Positions 1 to 5,406 of a stretch of 5,406 bases of DNA are shown here, in pieces. Source of the DNA: Oscillospiraceae bacterium (GTDB lineage: Bacteria; Bacillota; Clostridia; Oscillospirales; Oscillospiraceae); the NCBI GenBank assembly GCA_017936205.1, contig JAGBGB010000237.1, forward strand, positions 1 to 5,406, given 5' to 3'. A model generated the notes under the pieces. The model saw nothing but the letters and a program-made list of their open reading frames with translations. It did no database searches and was not told the DNA's origin. A program made the translations under genes and the position numbers. Within the stretch, counting starts at the first letter, position 1. Every line of letters begins with the position of its first letter.

Positions 1-116
1 AAAAGTCCCCTTGTAAAAATTTTTACCACAAAACTCGGCGTATTCCGAACATTTTGAAACCATATATCGTAAAATCTCCCGTTTTTTCGGAGTACGATTT
101 TGAAAATCGGACTTTT
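1..116. repeat. AT-rich block with inverted ends, MITE-like
   Basis: The block starts with AAAAGTCC (1-8) and closes with the exact reverse complement GGACTTTT (109-116). Inside lie a perfect 14-bp palindrome GTAAAAATTTTTAC (13-26), a pair TCCGAA (44-49) / TTCGGA (86-91), a pair ATTTT (51-55) / AAAAT (71-75), and a near-perfect palindrome CGATTTTgAAAATCG (95-109). No reading frame of note crosses it and it is clearly more AT-rich than the genes. Nested inverted repeats with matching ends are what a small non-autonomous element or dispersed palindromic repeat would show. The left end coincides with the window edge, so the true border and any target-site duplication cannot be seen. It could instead be ordinary intergenic DNA with a terminator at its end. 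Confidence 0.4.
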
Positions 117-117
117 T
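91..117 (+). terminator. Possible Rho-independent terminator of an upstream gene
   Basis: The core CGATTTT (95-101) pairs with AAAATCG (103-109) around a central G. After one A/G mismatch (94/110) the arms AGT (91-93) and ACT (111-113) extend the stem. A run of five T (113-117) follows directly. The stem is AT-rich, so it would be a modest terminator. It would end transcription arriving from before position 1; no gene for it is seen in the window. Confidence 0.35.
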
Positions 118-124
118 CAGCAGC

Positions 125-150
125 CTCCGCGCAATGCGCGCCCCTACGAA
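125..150 (-). repeat. GC-rich hairpin of CGTAGGGGCG type
   Basis: CGCGCA (128-133) and TGCGCG (135-140) are inverted copies around a single A. Read on the minus strand the segment begins TTCGTAGGGGCGCGC and runs into the hairpin. I recall intergenic repeats with a CGTAGGGGCG head followed by a variable GC hairpin as common in gut clostridia, but this rests on memory and no second copy lies in this window. It contrasts sharply with the AT-rich sequence on its left. Confidence 0.35.
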
Positions 151-183
151 TGGTACGATAAATGGGAATTTGAAAAATGGAGC

Positions 184-213
184 TTGCGGAGCTCTATGGA
201 GCTGTGGTATAAT
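184..213 (+). promoter_or_regulatory. Promoter of the helicase gene (extended -10)
   Basis: The -10 is a perfect TATAAT (208-213) preceded by TGG (205-207), giving an extended -10. TTGCGG (184-189) is a partial -35 at 18-bp spacing. Transcription should start near 220, leaving a leader of about 77 nt before the GTG. Three copies of GGAGCT (179-184, 188-193, 198-203) overlap the -35 and fill the spacer, and GAGCT (180-184) also forms an inverted pair with AGCTC (190-194). A protein bound there would block polymerase, so repression is plausible but not shown. Confidence 0.7.
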
Positions 214-297
214 ATTATTTTACGAATCCTATAGGGATCGGAATAGAATGCGGGAAAATCCATAACAAAGGATCAGGTCAGAAAGGAGGGGTGGATC
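214..297 (+). promoter_or_regulatory. 5' leader and ribosome binding site of the helicase gene
   Basis: The untranslated leader contains an 8-bp palindrome CCTATAGG (228-235) close to the expected transcript start. A very strong Shine-Dalgarno core AAGGAGG (283-289) lies 8 nt before the GTG at 298 and decides that start. GGATC occurs at 235-239, 270-274 and 293-297. No convincing riboswitch or attenuator is seen. Confidence 0.7.
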
Positions 298-3200
298 GTG
301 TCGGAAGAGAACAAGGGCTTCCTGGAAATGATGGGGCGGCTGCTGAAAAGCGGTGCCATTGATCAGGCGAGCTATGACAAGCTCATGGAGCGTTTGACCA
401 AAGCGCAGGCGAAGGCAGAACTCTGGGAACAGAAGAAGGCGCAGCAGGAGGAGCAGCTCCAAGCACTGCGTAGGGAACGGGGACAGAAGCTTGCAGCAAA
501 GGCCGCAATGGAGCGAGAGCGAGAAGCGGAGCGGAAGCGCAGACAGGAGGAAGCGGCACGAGAACGTGCCCTCCGATTGGAGAAGCTCCGACAGGAGGAA
601 GAAGCGCGCCGGCACCGGGAAGAACTGGAAAGACAGAAGCAATTAGAGCATATCCGACAGATCACCTCTATGGAGCTGCCTGAGGATTGGAGGAATCCCT
701 TTACAGAGGATCCCAGAGCCCGCGGGATCCATATGGAGAGCACGGAGGAGGCACTGAAGCTGTCTCTTTGCACTCTGGGGAGGGTAGATATTGCCTTTAT
801 TGGAGCCGTGACGGATCGATGCCTGTCAGAAGTCATCCGGGAGCTTAGGGGCTCTATTTATCAGGATCCTCAGACCTGGAAGGAATGCTTCTACGAGGGC
901 TGGAAAACGGCGGAGGAGTATCTTTCAGGCAATGTTCTGCGGAAGTGGGGCATTGCTATGGAGGCAGACAGCAAATATCATGGTTATTTTGCAGTCAATG
1001 TGGAAGCCTTGCAACCTCTGCTGCCTAAGCCCATGGAGGCGGAGGATATTTATGTGACCATCGGATCTCCTTGGGTTCCCACGGATATTATAGATGACTT
1101 TATTCGCTATATTTTTAAGATCCCGGGGCACTGCTATTGTCAGACGCTTCACGATCCGGGTACGGGAACATGGGAGATTACGGATAAGCCTACCTATAAG
1201 CAGCGGATCGCATCCCGCTCTACCTATGGAACGGAGCGGATCAGTATGCTCCAGATCTTAGAGCGTACTCTGAATATGAAGACCATCAGCGTTATGGACG
1301 AGATCCCTGACGAGAAGAACCGCTCCGGTGTGAAGCGGGTGCTGAATCGGGCTGAGACCACTGCCGCCTTGGAGAAGCAGCAGAAGCTGATCCGTGCTTT
1401 CCAAGATTGGATATGGCAGGACGAGCGTCGGAAGAAACGGCTGTGCAGAATCTATGGGGAAACCTATGGTAGCTTCCGTCCACGAAACTTCGACGGTTCA
1501 TTTTTACGCTTCCCAACCATGTCCTCGGAGGTGGAACTGTATCCCTATCAGAAGGATGCAGTGGCAAGGATCCTCTTCTCTCCCAACACCCTCCTTGCCC
1601 ATGATGTAGGCTCCGGCAAGACCTACATCATGGCAACTGCCGGAATGGAGCTGCGGCGAATGGGGCTGTCGAAGAAGAATCTTTTTGTGGTTCCCAACAA
1701 TCTGGTGGGACAGTGGAGAGATATTTTCCTGACACTGTATCCTCATGCCAAGCTTCTGTGTGTAGAACCGAAGATGTTTGTACCATCTAAACGAGACGAG
1801 GTACTGTGCACCCTTCGGGACGAGGAATTTGATGGAATCATTATGGCCTATTCCTGCTTCGAGCTGATAGAGCTGTCTCCTGAGCGTGGGCTTGCAAAGC
1901 TGGAGCATCAGATCGAGGAGCTGGAGCAACGACTCCGGGATCGCATGAATGCTACCTCCGGTCTGCAACGACGGGTGAAGGCACTGAGGAAAAGGCTGAG
2001 CCAAGCCATTGAACGTGCTCCTCTGGGGAAGGAAGGGATCTTCTTCGAGGATTTAGGGATCACACGACTCTTTGTGGATGAAGCCCATAACTTTAAGAAT
2101 GTACCCATTGAGACCCAAACCACCGGCGTGTTGGGCATCAATGCGGCAGGCTCTAAGAAGTGCCAGGACATGATGGACAAGGTCTGCCTTGTGCAGGAGA
2201 GTGGAGGCGGTGTGGTCATGGCTACAGGTACGCCCATTACCAACTCCATTACCGATGCCTTCGTTATGCAGAGCTATCTGCAGAGGCAGGAGTTGTCTGA
2301 ACTGGGGCTGCAGAGCTTTGATGGCTGGATCGGAATGTTTGCCCAGCGGATGACGGAGTTCGAGGTGGATGTGGATACCAGCGGATATCGTCTGGTCACT
2401 CGTTTTGCCCGATTCCACAACCTGCCCGAGCTGACAGCTTTGTTTGCCTCTGTGGCAGATTTCCATCAGGTGGATTTTCGGGACGGCATCCCGGAAACCT
2501 ACGGATATGAGGACGGTATTATAGAAAGAACCTGGGAATTCCGTGAATATTTGAAGCAGATCAGCCAGCGAGCAGAGCAGGTGCGAAAGGGTGCAGTAGA
2601 TCGCACCGTGGATAATATGCTGAAGATCACCACCGATGGACGGAAGGCAGCCTTGGATATGCGACTGGTAGACACGGATTGTCTGACTGCCACAGGGAAC
2701 AAGGCAAGCCTCTGTGCCGATCAGGTGGCAGAGCTGTACTTTTCCACCATGGAGGACAAGAGCACCCAGTTGATTTTCTGTGACAGCTCTACCCCAAAGA
2801 AAAGCTTTAACTTATATGACGAGTTGCGACTGCTGCTGACCCGCCGTGGCATTCCTGAGATGCAGATTGCCTATATTCACGATGCCAATACGGAGAAGCG
2901 GCGGGAGGTCCTCTTTGAGAGAGTTCGCAAGGGACAGATCCGTGTGCTCATAGGCTCCACCTTTAAGCTTGGCTTAGGTGTGAATGTACAGGATCGGCTC
3001 ATTGCACTGCATCATCTGGATGTGCCCTGGCGGCCTGCGGATATGACCCAGAGAGAGGGTCGGATCCTTCGACAAGGGAACGGAAACAAACGGGTGCATA
3101 TTTTCCGCTACATTACAGAGGGTAGCTTTGATGCCTACTCCTGGCAGTTGCTGGAAACCAAGCAGCGCTTCATTGTGGGTCTGCTGTCCGGCTCTTGGGT

Positions 3201-3870
3201 AGAGCGCAGTGGATCGGACATTGAGGATACAGTGCTGAATTATGCAGAGGTCAAAGCCCTTGCAATCGGTAATCCGCTGATCAAGCGTAGGGTGGAGCTC
3301 TCCAATGAGATCTCCCGACTTATGACTCTGCAGAAGAAGGCTGCAGAGAATCGGCTCTCATTAGAGCAGGAGGCTGCACAGCTTCCGGAACGGCTCCGGA
3401 AGCAGAAACAGCTGATCGACGATTGCTGCGAGGATCGGGACTTTTATGAAGCACAGACGCAGAAGCTGAGGCGTGAGCAGAGAAGGGAACTGCGTACGCA
3501 GCTCTTTGCAGCGGTTCAGAACAATGGACTGCAGGGGCAGGAGCGGATCCTGATGCAATATCAGGGCTTCCATGTGATCCTGCCTGCCAATATGCGCAGG
3601 GAAGCTCCCTTCCTGTGGCTGCAGAGAAGAGGGCGCTATCTTGTAGAGCTGGGTGAAGCAGAGATCAGCTATCTGTCTCGTGTGGATCACGTGCTGGAAA
3701 ATCTGCCCCGACATCTGGAAGCCCTGAGTCAAACCCTTGCCGATCTGGAACGGAGACAGGGGAATATTGAAGCAGAGCTCCGCAAAAAAGATGAGTATGC
3801 AGAGGAGCTCCATAGCTGTAAGATGGCTCTTGAAGACATTGATCGGGAGCTGGGCGTAGTGCAGGAATAA
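298..3870 (+). CDS. SNF2-family DEAH helicase of the ICE methylase-helicase type, lacking the methylase
   Basis: This 1190-residue cytoplasmic protein is predicted to use ATP to translocate on or remodel double-stranded DNA. The GTG start is set by AAGGAGG 8 nt upstream. Residues about 24-124 form a highly charged coiled coil rich in E, R, K and Q. Residues about 125-400 resemble the linker that precedes the helicase in Tn1549-like methylase-helicase proteins (EEALKLSL...GRVD; EEYLSGNV; AFQDWIW). The first RecA-like domain has Q418 in YPYQ, Walker A GSGKT (438-442), DEAH (594-597) and ATGTP (642-646), with a coiled-coil insertion near 532-573. The second has LIFCD (825-829), GLGVNVQD (892-899) and QREGRILRQG (918-927) with R922 and R925. 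The tail carries EGSFDAYSWQLLE (941-953) and ALAIGNPLIK (987-996), then a further coiled coil. All catalytic motifs are present, so it should be active. No N6-adenine methylase motif is visible. Family placement is from remembered sequence patterns. The biological role (element maintenance, DNA defence or other) is unknown. Confidence 0.93.
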   Translation: MSEENKGFLEMMGRLLKSGAIDQASYDKLMERLTKAQAKAELWEQKKAQQEEQLQALRRERGQKLAAKAAMEREREAERKRRQEEAARERALRLEKLRQEEEARRHREELERQKQLEHIRQITSMELPEDWRNPFTEDPRARGIHMESTEEALKLSLCTLGRVDIAFIGAVTDRCLSEVIRELRGSIYQDPQTWKECFYEGWKTAEEYLSGNVLRKWGIAMEADSKYHGYFAVNVEALQPLLPKPMEAEDIYVTIGSPWVPTDIIDDFIRYIFKIPGHCYCQTLHDPGTGTWEITDKPTYKQRIASRSTYGTERISMLQILERTLNMKTISVMDEIPDEKNRSGVKRVLNRAETTAALEKQQKLIRAFQDWIWQDERRKKRLCRIYGETYGSFRPRNFDGSFLRFPTMSSEVELYPYQKDAVARILFSPNTLLAHDVGSGKTYIMATAGMELRRMGLSKKNLFVVPNNLVGQWRDIFLTLYPHAKLLCVEPKMFVPSKRDEVLCTLRDEEFDGIIMAYSCFELIELSPERGLAKLEHQIEELEQRLRDRMNATSGLQRRVKALRKRLSQAIERAPLGKEGIFFEDLGITRLFVDEAHNFKNVPIETQTTGVLGINAAGSKKCQDMMDKVCLVQESGGGVVMATGTPITNSITDAFVMQSYLQRQELSELGLQSFDGWIGMFAQRMTEFEVDVDTSGYRLVTRFARFHNLPELTALFASVADFHQVDFRDGIPETYGYEDGIIERTWEFREYLKQISQRAEQVRKGAVDRTVDNMLKITTDGRKAALDMRLVDTDCLTATGNKASLCADQVAELYFSTMEDKSTQLIFCDSSTPKKSFNLYDELRLLLTRRGIPEMQIAYIHDANTEKRREVLFERVRKGQIRVLIGSTFKLGLGVNVQDRLIALHHLDVPWRPADMTQREGRILRQGNGNKRVHIFRYITEGSFDAYSWQLLETKQRFIVGLLSGSWVERSGSDIEDTVLNYAEVKALAIGNPLIKRRVELSNEISRLMTLQKKAAENRLSLEQEAAQLPERLRKQKQLIDDCCEDRDFYEAQTQKLRREQRRELRTQLFAAVQNNGLQGQERILMQYQGFHVILPANMRREAPFLWLQRRGRYLVELGEAEISYLSRVDHVLENLPRHLEALSQTLADLERRQGNIEAELRKKDEYAEELHSCKMALEDIDRELGVVQE

Positions 3871-3887
3871 TGCTGCAACGGAGCACG

Positions 3888-3925
3888 CCGGCTGCCTGCA
3901 ATGCAGCGGAATGAGGAGAATTTTT
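3888..3925 (+). terminator. Weak hairpin after the helicase gene, possible terminator
   Basis: GCTGC (3891-3895) pairs with GCAGC (3903-3907) around a 7-nt loop. CC (3888-3889) and GG (3908-3909) extend the stem past a bulged G. The only T run (3921-3925) lies about 11 nt beyond the stem, too far for a canonical intrinsic terminator. It is the best candidate for the 3' end of the helicase transcript in the 208-nt gap. Confidence 0.25.
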
Positions 3926-4016
3926 CCATCTGTGCTGCAGGGGGCGGTAGTTTTGGAAATGTATTTATTCTCAAAGAACCAAAAGCACGAAATAAGGTGT
4001 TTTTTGCAATTAACAC

Positions 4017-4045
4017 TTGACTTTTCTATTTTTGATAGGTATCAT
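4017..4045 (+). promoter_or_regulatory. Sigma-A promoter of the pilin-like gene
   Basis: TTGACT (4017-4022) and TATCAT (4040-4045) are separated by exactly 17 bp, close to the vegetative consensus, in an AT-rich stretch. Transcription should start near 4052, giving a leader of about 27 nt. The -10 lies in an inverted repeat TGATAggTATCA (4033-4044), and GTGTT (3997-4001) / AACAC (4012-4016) abuts the -35. Either could be an operator. The promoter makes the downstream gene independent of the helicase. Confidence 0.75.
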
Positions 4046-4063
4046 AAGGGCGGAAGAAAAACG

Positions 4064-4075
4064 AAAGGAAGTGAG
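4064..4075 (+). promoter_or_regulatory. Ribosome binding site deciding the pilin start
   Basis: AAAGGAAGTGAG matches the anti-Shine-Dalgarno at suitable distance from the ATG at 4079. The frame stays open upstream to an ATG at 3911, but that ATG lies before the promoter, lacks a ribosome binding site and would hide the signal peptide. The 4079 start is therefore preferred. Confidence 0.8.
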
Positions 4076-4078
4076 ATC

Positions 4079-5269
4079 ATGTCCGCTGTAAGGAAAGGCA
4101 TTTTAGCCCTGCTCCTGTTGGCTATGCTTGTGGGGCTGTGTTTGTACTGTGTCGCTGCACAGGATCATAATATTGCGCAGACAGGGTCTCACACCTATGA
4201 GGCTTTCCGTTTTTCTCCTGCGCCTAATGGGGATTCTGCTCAGACCCCTACTTTGGAGAAGTGGGTCTGGAATGAAGCCAAGGAAGACGGTGCAGGCTGG
4301 GATCGTTTTGCCGCCTATGGGATCGGCGAGACGGTACCCTTTCAGGTCATTGCTTCCGTGCCTGAGAATTACACACAGTATACCGCCTACAGCTTTACCA
4401 TTACCGACGAGCTGTCTGAGGGCTTTACCTTTGTGAAGGACTCCGTCAGGATCTGCATCAATGAAGCAAGCGGAGCGGATATTACAGAATATTTCGAGAT
4501 CTCTGAGAGGGATGGGATTCTGACCGTTCATTGCCCGGATATTCATGGGGTGTCCTGCTTGGCTCCCAAGCAGCGGGTAGTGATCTGCTACCAGGCCCTT
4601 CTGGATCGGGATGCAGTGTTGGGCGGCTCGGGGAATCCCGGATATATCTACATGGATTACTCCACAGATCCTCGGTGGAACGGGAGAGCCAAGACGCCCA
4701 TGAGTCGTGTTTTCTCCAATGAGATCGCTGTGTTTAGCTTCCAGTTGGATATTCAGAAGGTGGATGTGGGAACCCAGCTTCCGGTGACCGGTGCAGAATT
4801 TGTGCTGATGAATGAGGCAGAAGAGTATCTTTCTGTGAGCGTGGACGGCAGGGCTGCCGGATGGTTTGCGAATCAAAAGCCTGAAAGCACTCTGACCATC
4901 GATGATCAGGGGAGAGTGTCCGTAATCGGTCTTCGTCCCGGTAGCTATTACCTGAAGGAGATCAAAGCTCCTAAGGGCTACCATGCTCTGGAGGAGCCCA
5001 TCCGGCTGCAGCTTTCTGCCGAGTACAAGGAGAATGACCGAGGGCTGCAGGAGGTTTCCCGACTGACTGTTCATGTGGATGGGGAGGAGGCAGTTGCCAG
5101 CAATTCTCCCAAAATGGACCGTGTGGAGGTCAGAGTAGAGAATACCTATAGCACGATCCTACCCCCTACAGGCGGCATCGGAACTACGATCTACTATATT
5201 ATCGGTATTGCGATCCTCTTTACGGTGGCTCTGTTCTATGCTACCAAACGCAGCATCAGGGATCAATAA
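4079..5269 (+). CDS. LPPTG-anchored isopeptide-forming pilin-like surface protein
   Basis: This 396-residue protein is predicted to be secreted and covalently attached to the cell wall by a sortase, with an adhesin or minor pilin role. Residues 1-27 are a signal peptide (RK, hydrophobic core, VAA cleavage site after A27). Residues about 55-215 resemble the fimbrial isopeptide-formation D2 domain, with K61 in TLEKWV, then FTITDELSEGFTF and a DYSTDP segment. Residues about 220-356 form a SpaA/Cna-B domain: K227 in LDIQKVD, E294 in YYLKEIKAPKGY and N355 in VENTY fit a Lys-Asn isopeptide bond with a catalytic acid. The sorting signal LPPTG (361-365) is followed by a membrane helix (about 371-388) and the basic tail TKRSIRDQ. 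The usual pilin motif (YPKN-like lysine) is not seen; SPAPNG stands in that region, so it may be a monomeric adhesin or a tip or base subunit. No sortase or other pilus gene lies in the window. It resembles SpaH/EbpB-type pilins of clostridia but is shorter. Confidence 0.92.
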   Translation: MSAVRKGILALLLLAMLVGLCLYCVAAQDHNIAQTGSHTYEAFRFSPAPNGDSAQTPTLEKWVWNEAKEDGAGWDRFAAYGIGETVPFQVIASVPENYTQYTAYSFTITDELSEGFTFVKDSVRICINEASGADITEYFEISERDGILTVHCPDIHGVSCLAPKQRVVICYQALLDRDAVLGGSGNPGYIYMDYSTDPRWNGRAKTPMSRVFSNEIAVFSFQLDIQKVDVGTQLPVTGAEFVLMNEAEEYLSVSVDGRAAGWFANQKPESTLTIDDQGRVSVIGLRPGSYYLKEIKAPKGYHALEEPIRLQLSAEYKENDRGLQEVSRLTVHVDGEEAVASNSPKMDRVEVRVENTYSTILPPTGGIGTTIYYIIGIAILFTVALFYATKRSIRDQ

Positions 5270-5354
5270 TACTGTTTCTTGATAAAATGGTTTGAAAACC
5301 ATTTTATTGCAGGATGAATATCCTGCACCGCCTATGGCGGCAAGAACAGTATTA
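5267..5354. repeat. Cloverleaf-shaped inverted repeat at the pilin 3' end
   Basis: The outer stem TAATACTGTTtCTTG (5267-5281) pairs with CAAGAACAGTATTA (5341-5354), 14 bp with one bulged T. It encloses three hairpins with almost no spare bases: ATAAAATGGTTT / AAACCATTTTAT (5282-5293 / 5296-5307), GCAGGAT / ATCCTGC (5309-5315 / 5320-5326) and CCGCC / GGCGG (5328-5332 / 5336-5340). Junction nucleotides are only T5308 and A5327. The outer stem begins exactly at the TAA stop of the pilin gene. It lacks tRNA hallmarks (no T-loop, no CCA). It may act as a transcript 3' end, a structured RNA, or a small palindromic mobile repeat. Confidence 0.75.
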
Positions 5355-5356
5355 CA

Positions 5357-5402
5357 CGGCATTTCTTGGCGGCTTTGCCGCCATGCCGCTTACCAGCGGC
5401 AT
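5357..5402. repeat. Two GC-rich hairpins with competing pairings
   Basis: TGGCGGC (5367-5373) pairs with GCCGCCA (5377-5383) around TTT. ATGCCGCT (5383-5390) pairs with AGCGGCAT (5395-5402) around TACC. A rival pairing joins CGGCAT (5357-5362) to ATGCCG (5383-5388), which would clamp the first hairpin and destroy the second. No T tract follows before the window ends at 5406, so a terminator role cannot be decided. It may belong to the same repeat array as the cloverleaf. Confidence 0.6.
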
Positions 5403-5406
5403 AATA

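Noticed and set aside
1..150. CRISPR array from the repeated TACGAT/ATCGTA words
   Set aside because: The repeats are only six bases long (66-71, 93-98, 154-159), differ in orientation and lack regular spacers.
248..265. Five-codon leader frame (MRENP) before the helicase gene
   Set aside because: It is too short to carry weight, has only a weak purine stretch upstream, and is not joined to any terminator or antiterminator structure.
3980..4006. Hairpin CAAAAGCAC / GTGTTTTTTG before the pilin promoter as a terminator
   Set aside because: The stem is AT-rich with a G-T pair and an extra T, and the T run is part of the stem, so it is not convincing as a terminator.
3911..4078. N-terminal extension of the pilin frame to an upstream ATG
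   Set aside because: That ATG precedes the promoter at 4017-4045, lacks a Shine-Dalgarno sequence and would bury the signal peptide 56 residues inside the protein.
4103..5074. A 323-codon open frame on the minus strand inside the pilin gene
   Set aside because: It lies wholly antisense to a gene with clear domains, has no ribosome binding site or promoter that I can see, and its translation shows no recognisable family pattern. It is most likely a by-product of codon bias.
5267..5354. tRNA or tmRNA reading of the cloverleaf
   Set aside because: The arm lengths, very long first hairpin, absent T-loop consensus and absent CCA end do not fit a tRNA, and no tag reading frame is seen.
5267..5406. 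Retron or group II intron RNA
   Set aside because: There is no reverse transcriptase in the window, no intron domain V pattern, and no msr/msd layout beyond generic hairpins.

Overview
The window carries two complete genes on the + strand, each with its own recognisable promoter and ribosome binding site, set between stretches rich in inverted repeats. The mid-range base composition, strong AGGAGG-type ribosome binding sites, an ICE-type SNF2 helicase, an LPPTG-anchored pilin-like protein and a CGTAGGGGCG-type hairpin repeat together suggest a gut-type Gram-positive clostridium (Oscillospiraceae/Ruminococcaceae-like). The genus cannot be fixed from this sequence alone.

Layout. Positions 1-150 are non-coding: an AT-rich block with inverted ends (1-116) that includes a terminator-like hairpin, then a GC-rich hairpin of the CGTAGGGGCG type. 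Positions 184-297 hold a promoter with an extended -10 and a leader of about 77 nt. Positions 298-3870 encode a 1190-residue SNF2/DEAH helicase. It matches the helicase part of the large methylase-helicase proteins of Tn1549-like conjugative elements, but a charged coiled coil stands where the methylase would be. Positions 3871-4078 are an intergenic gap with a weak hairpin and a very good sigma-A promoter (TTGACT-17-TATCAT). Positions 4079-5269 encode a 396-residue secreted protein with a signal peptide, a D2-type fimbrial isopeptide domain, a SpaA/Cna-B domain and an LPPTG sorting signal.

From the pilin stop codon to the window end (5267-5406) the DNA is almost entirely inverted repeats. 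An 88-nt segment folds on paper into a nearly fully paired cloverleaf (outer stem plus three hairpins), followed by two GC-rich hairpins with competing pairings. This is the most unusual non-coding signal here and may be a small mobile or dispersed repeat, a structured RNA, or an elaborate 3' end.

The two proteins act in different places (DNA remodelling in the cytoplasm, adhesion at the cell surface), and separate promoters argue against one operon. What may link them is origin: both types occur as cargo or core genes of clostridial integrative conjugative elements. No integrase, relaxase, sortase, methylase, tRNA, rRNA or CRISPR array is visible in the window.
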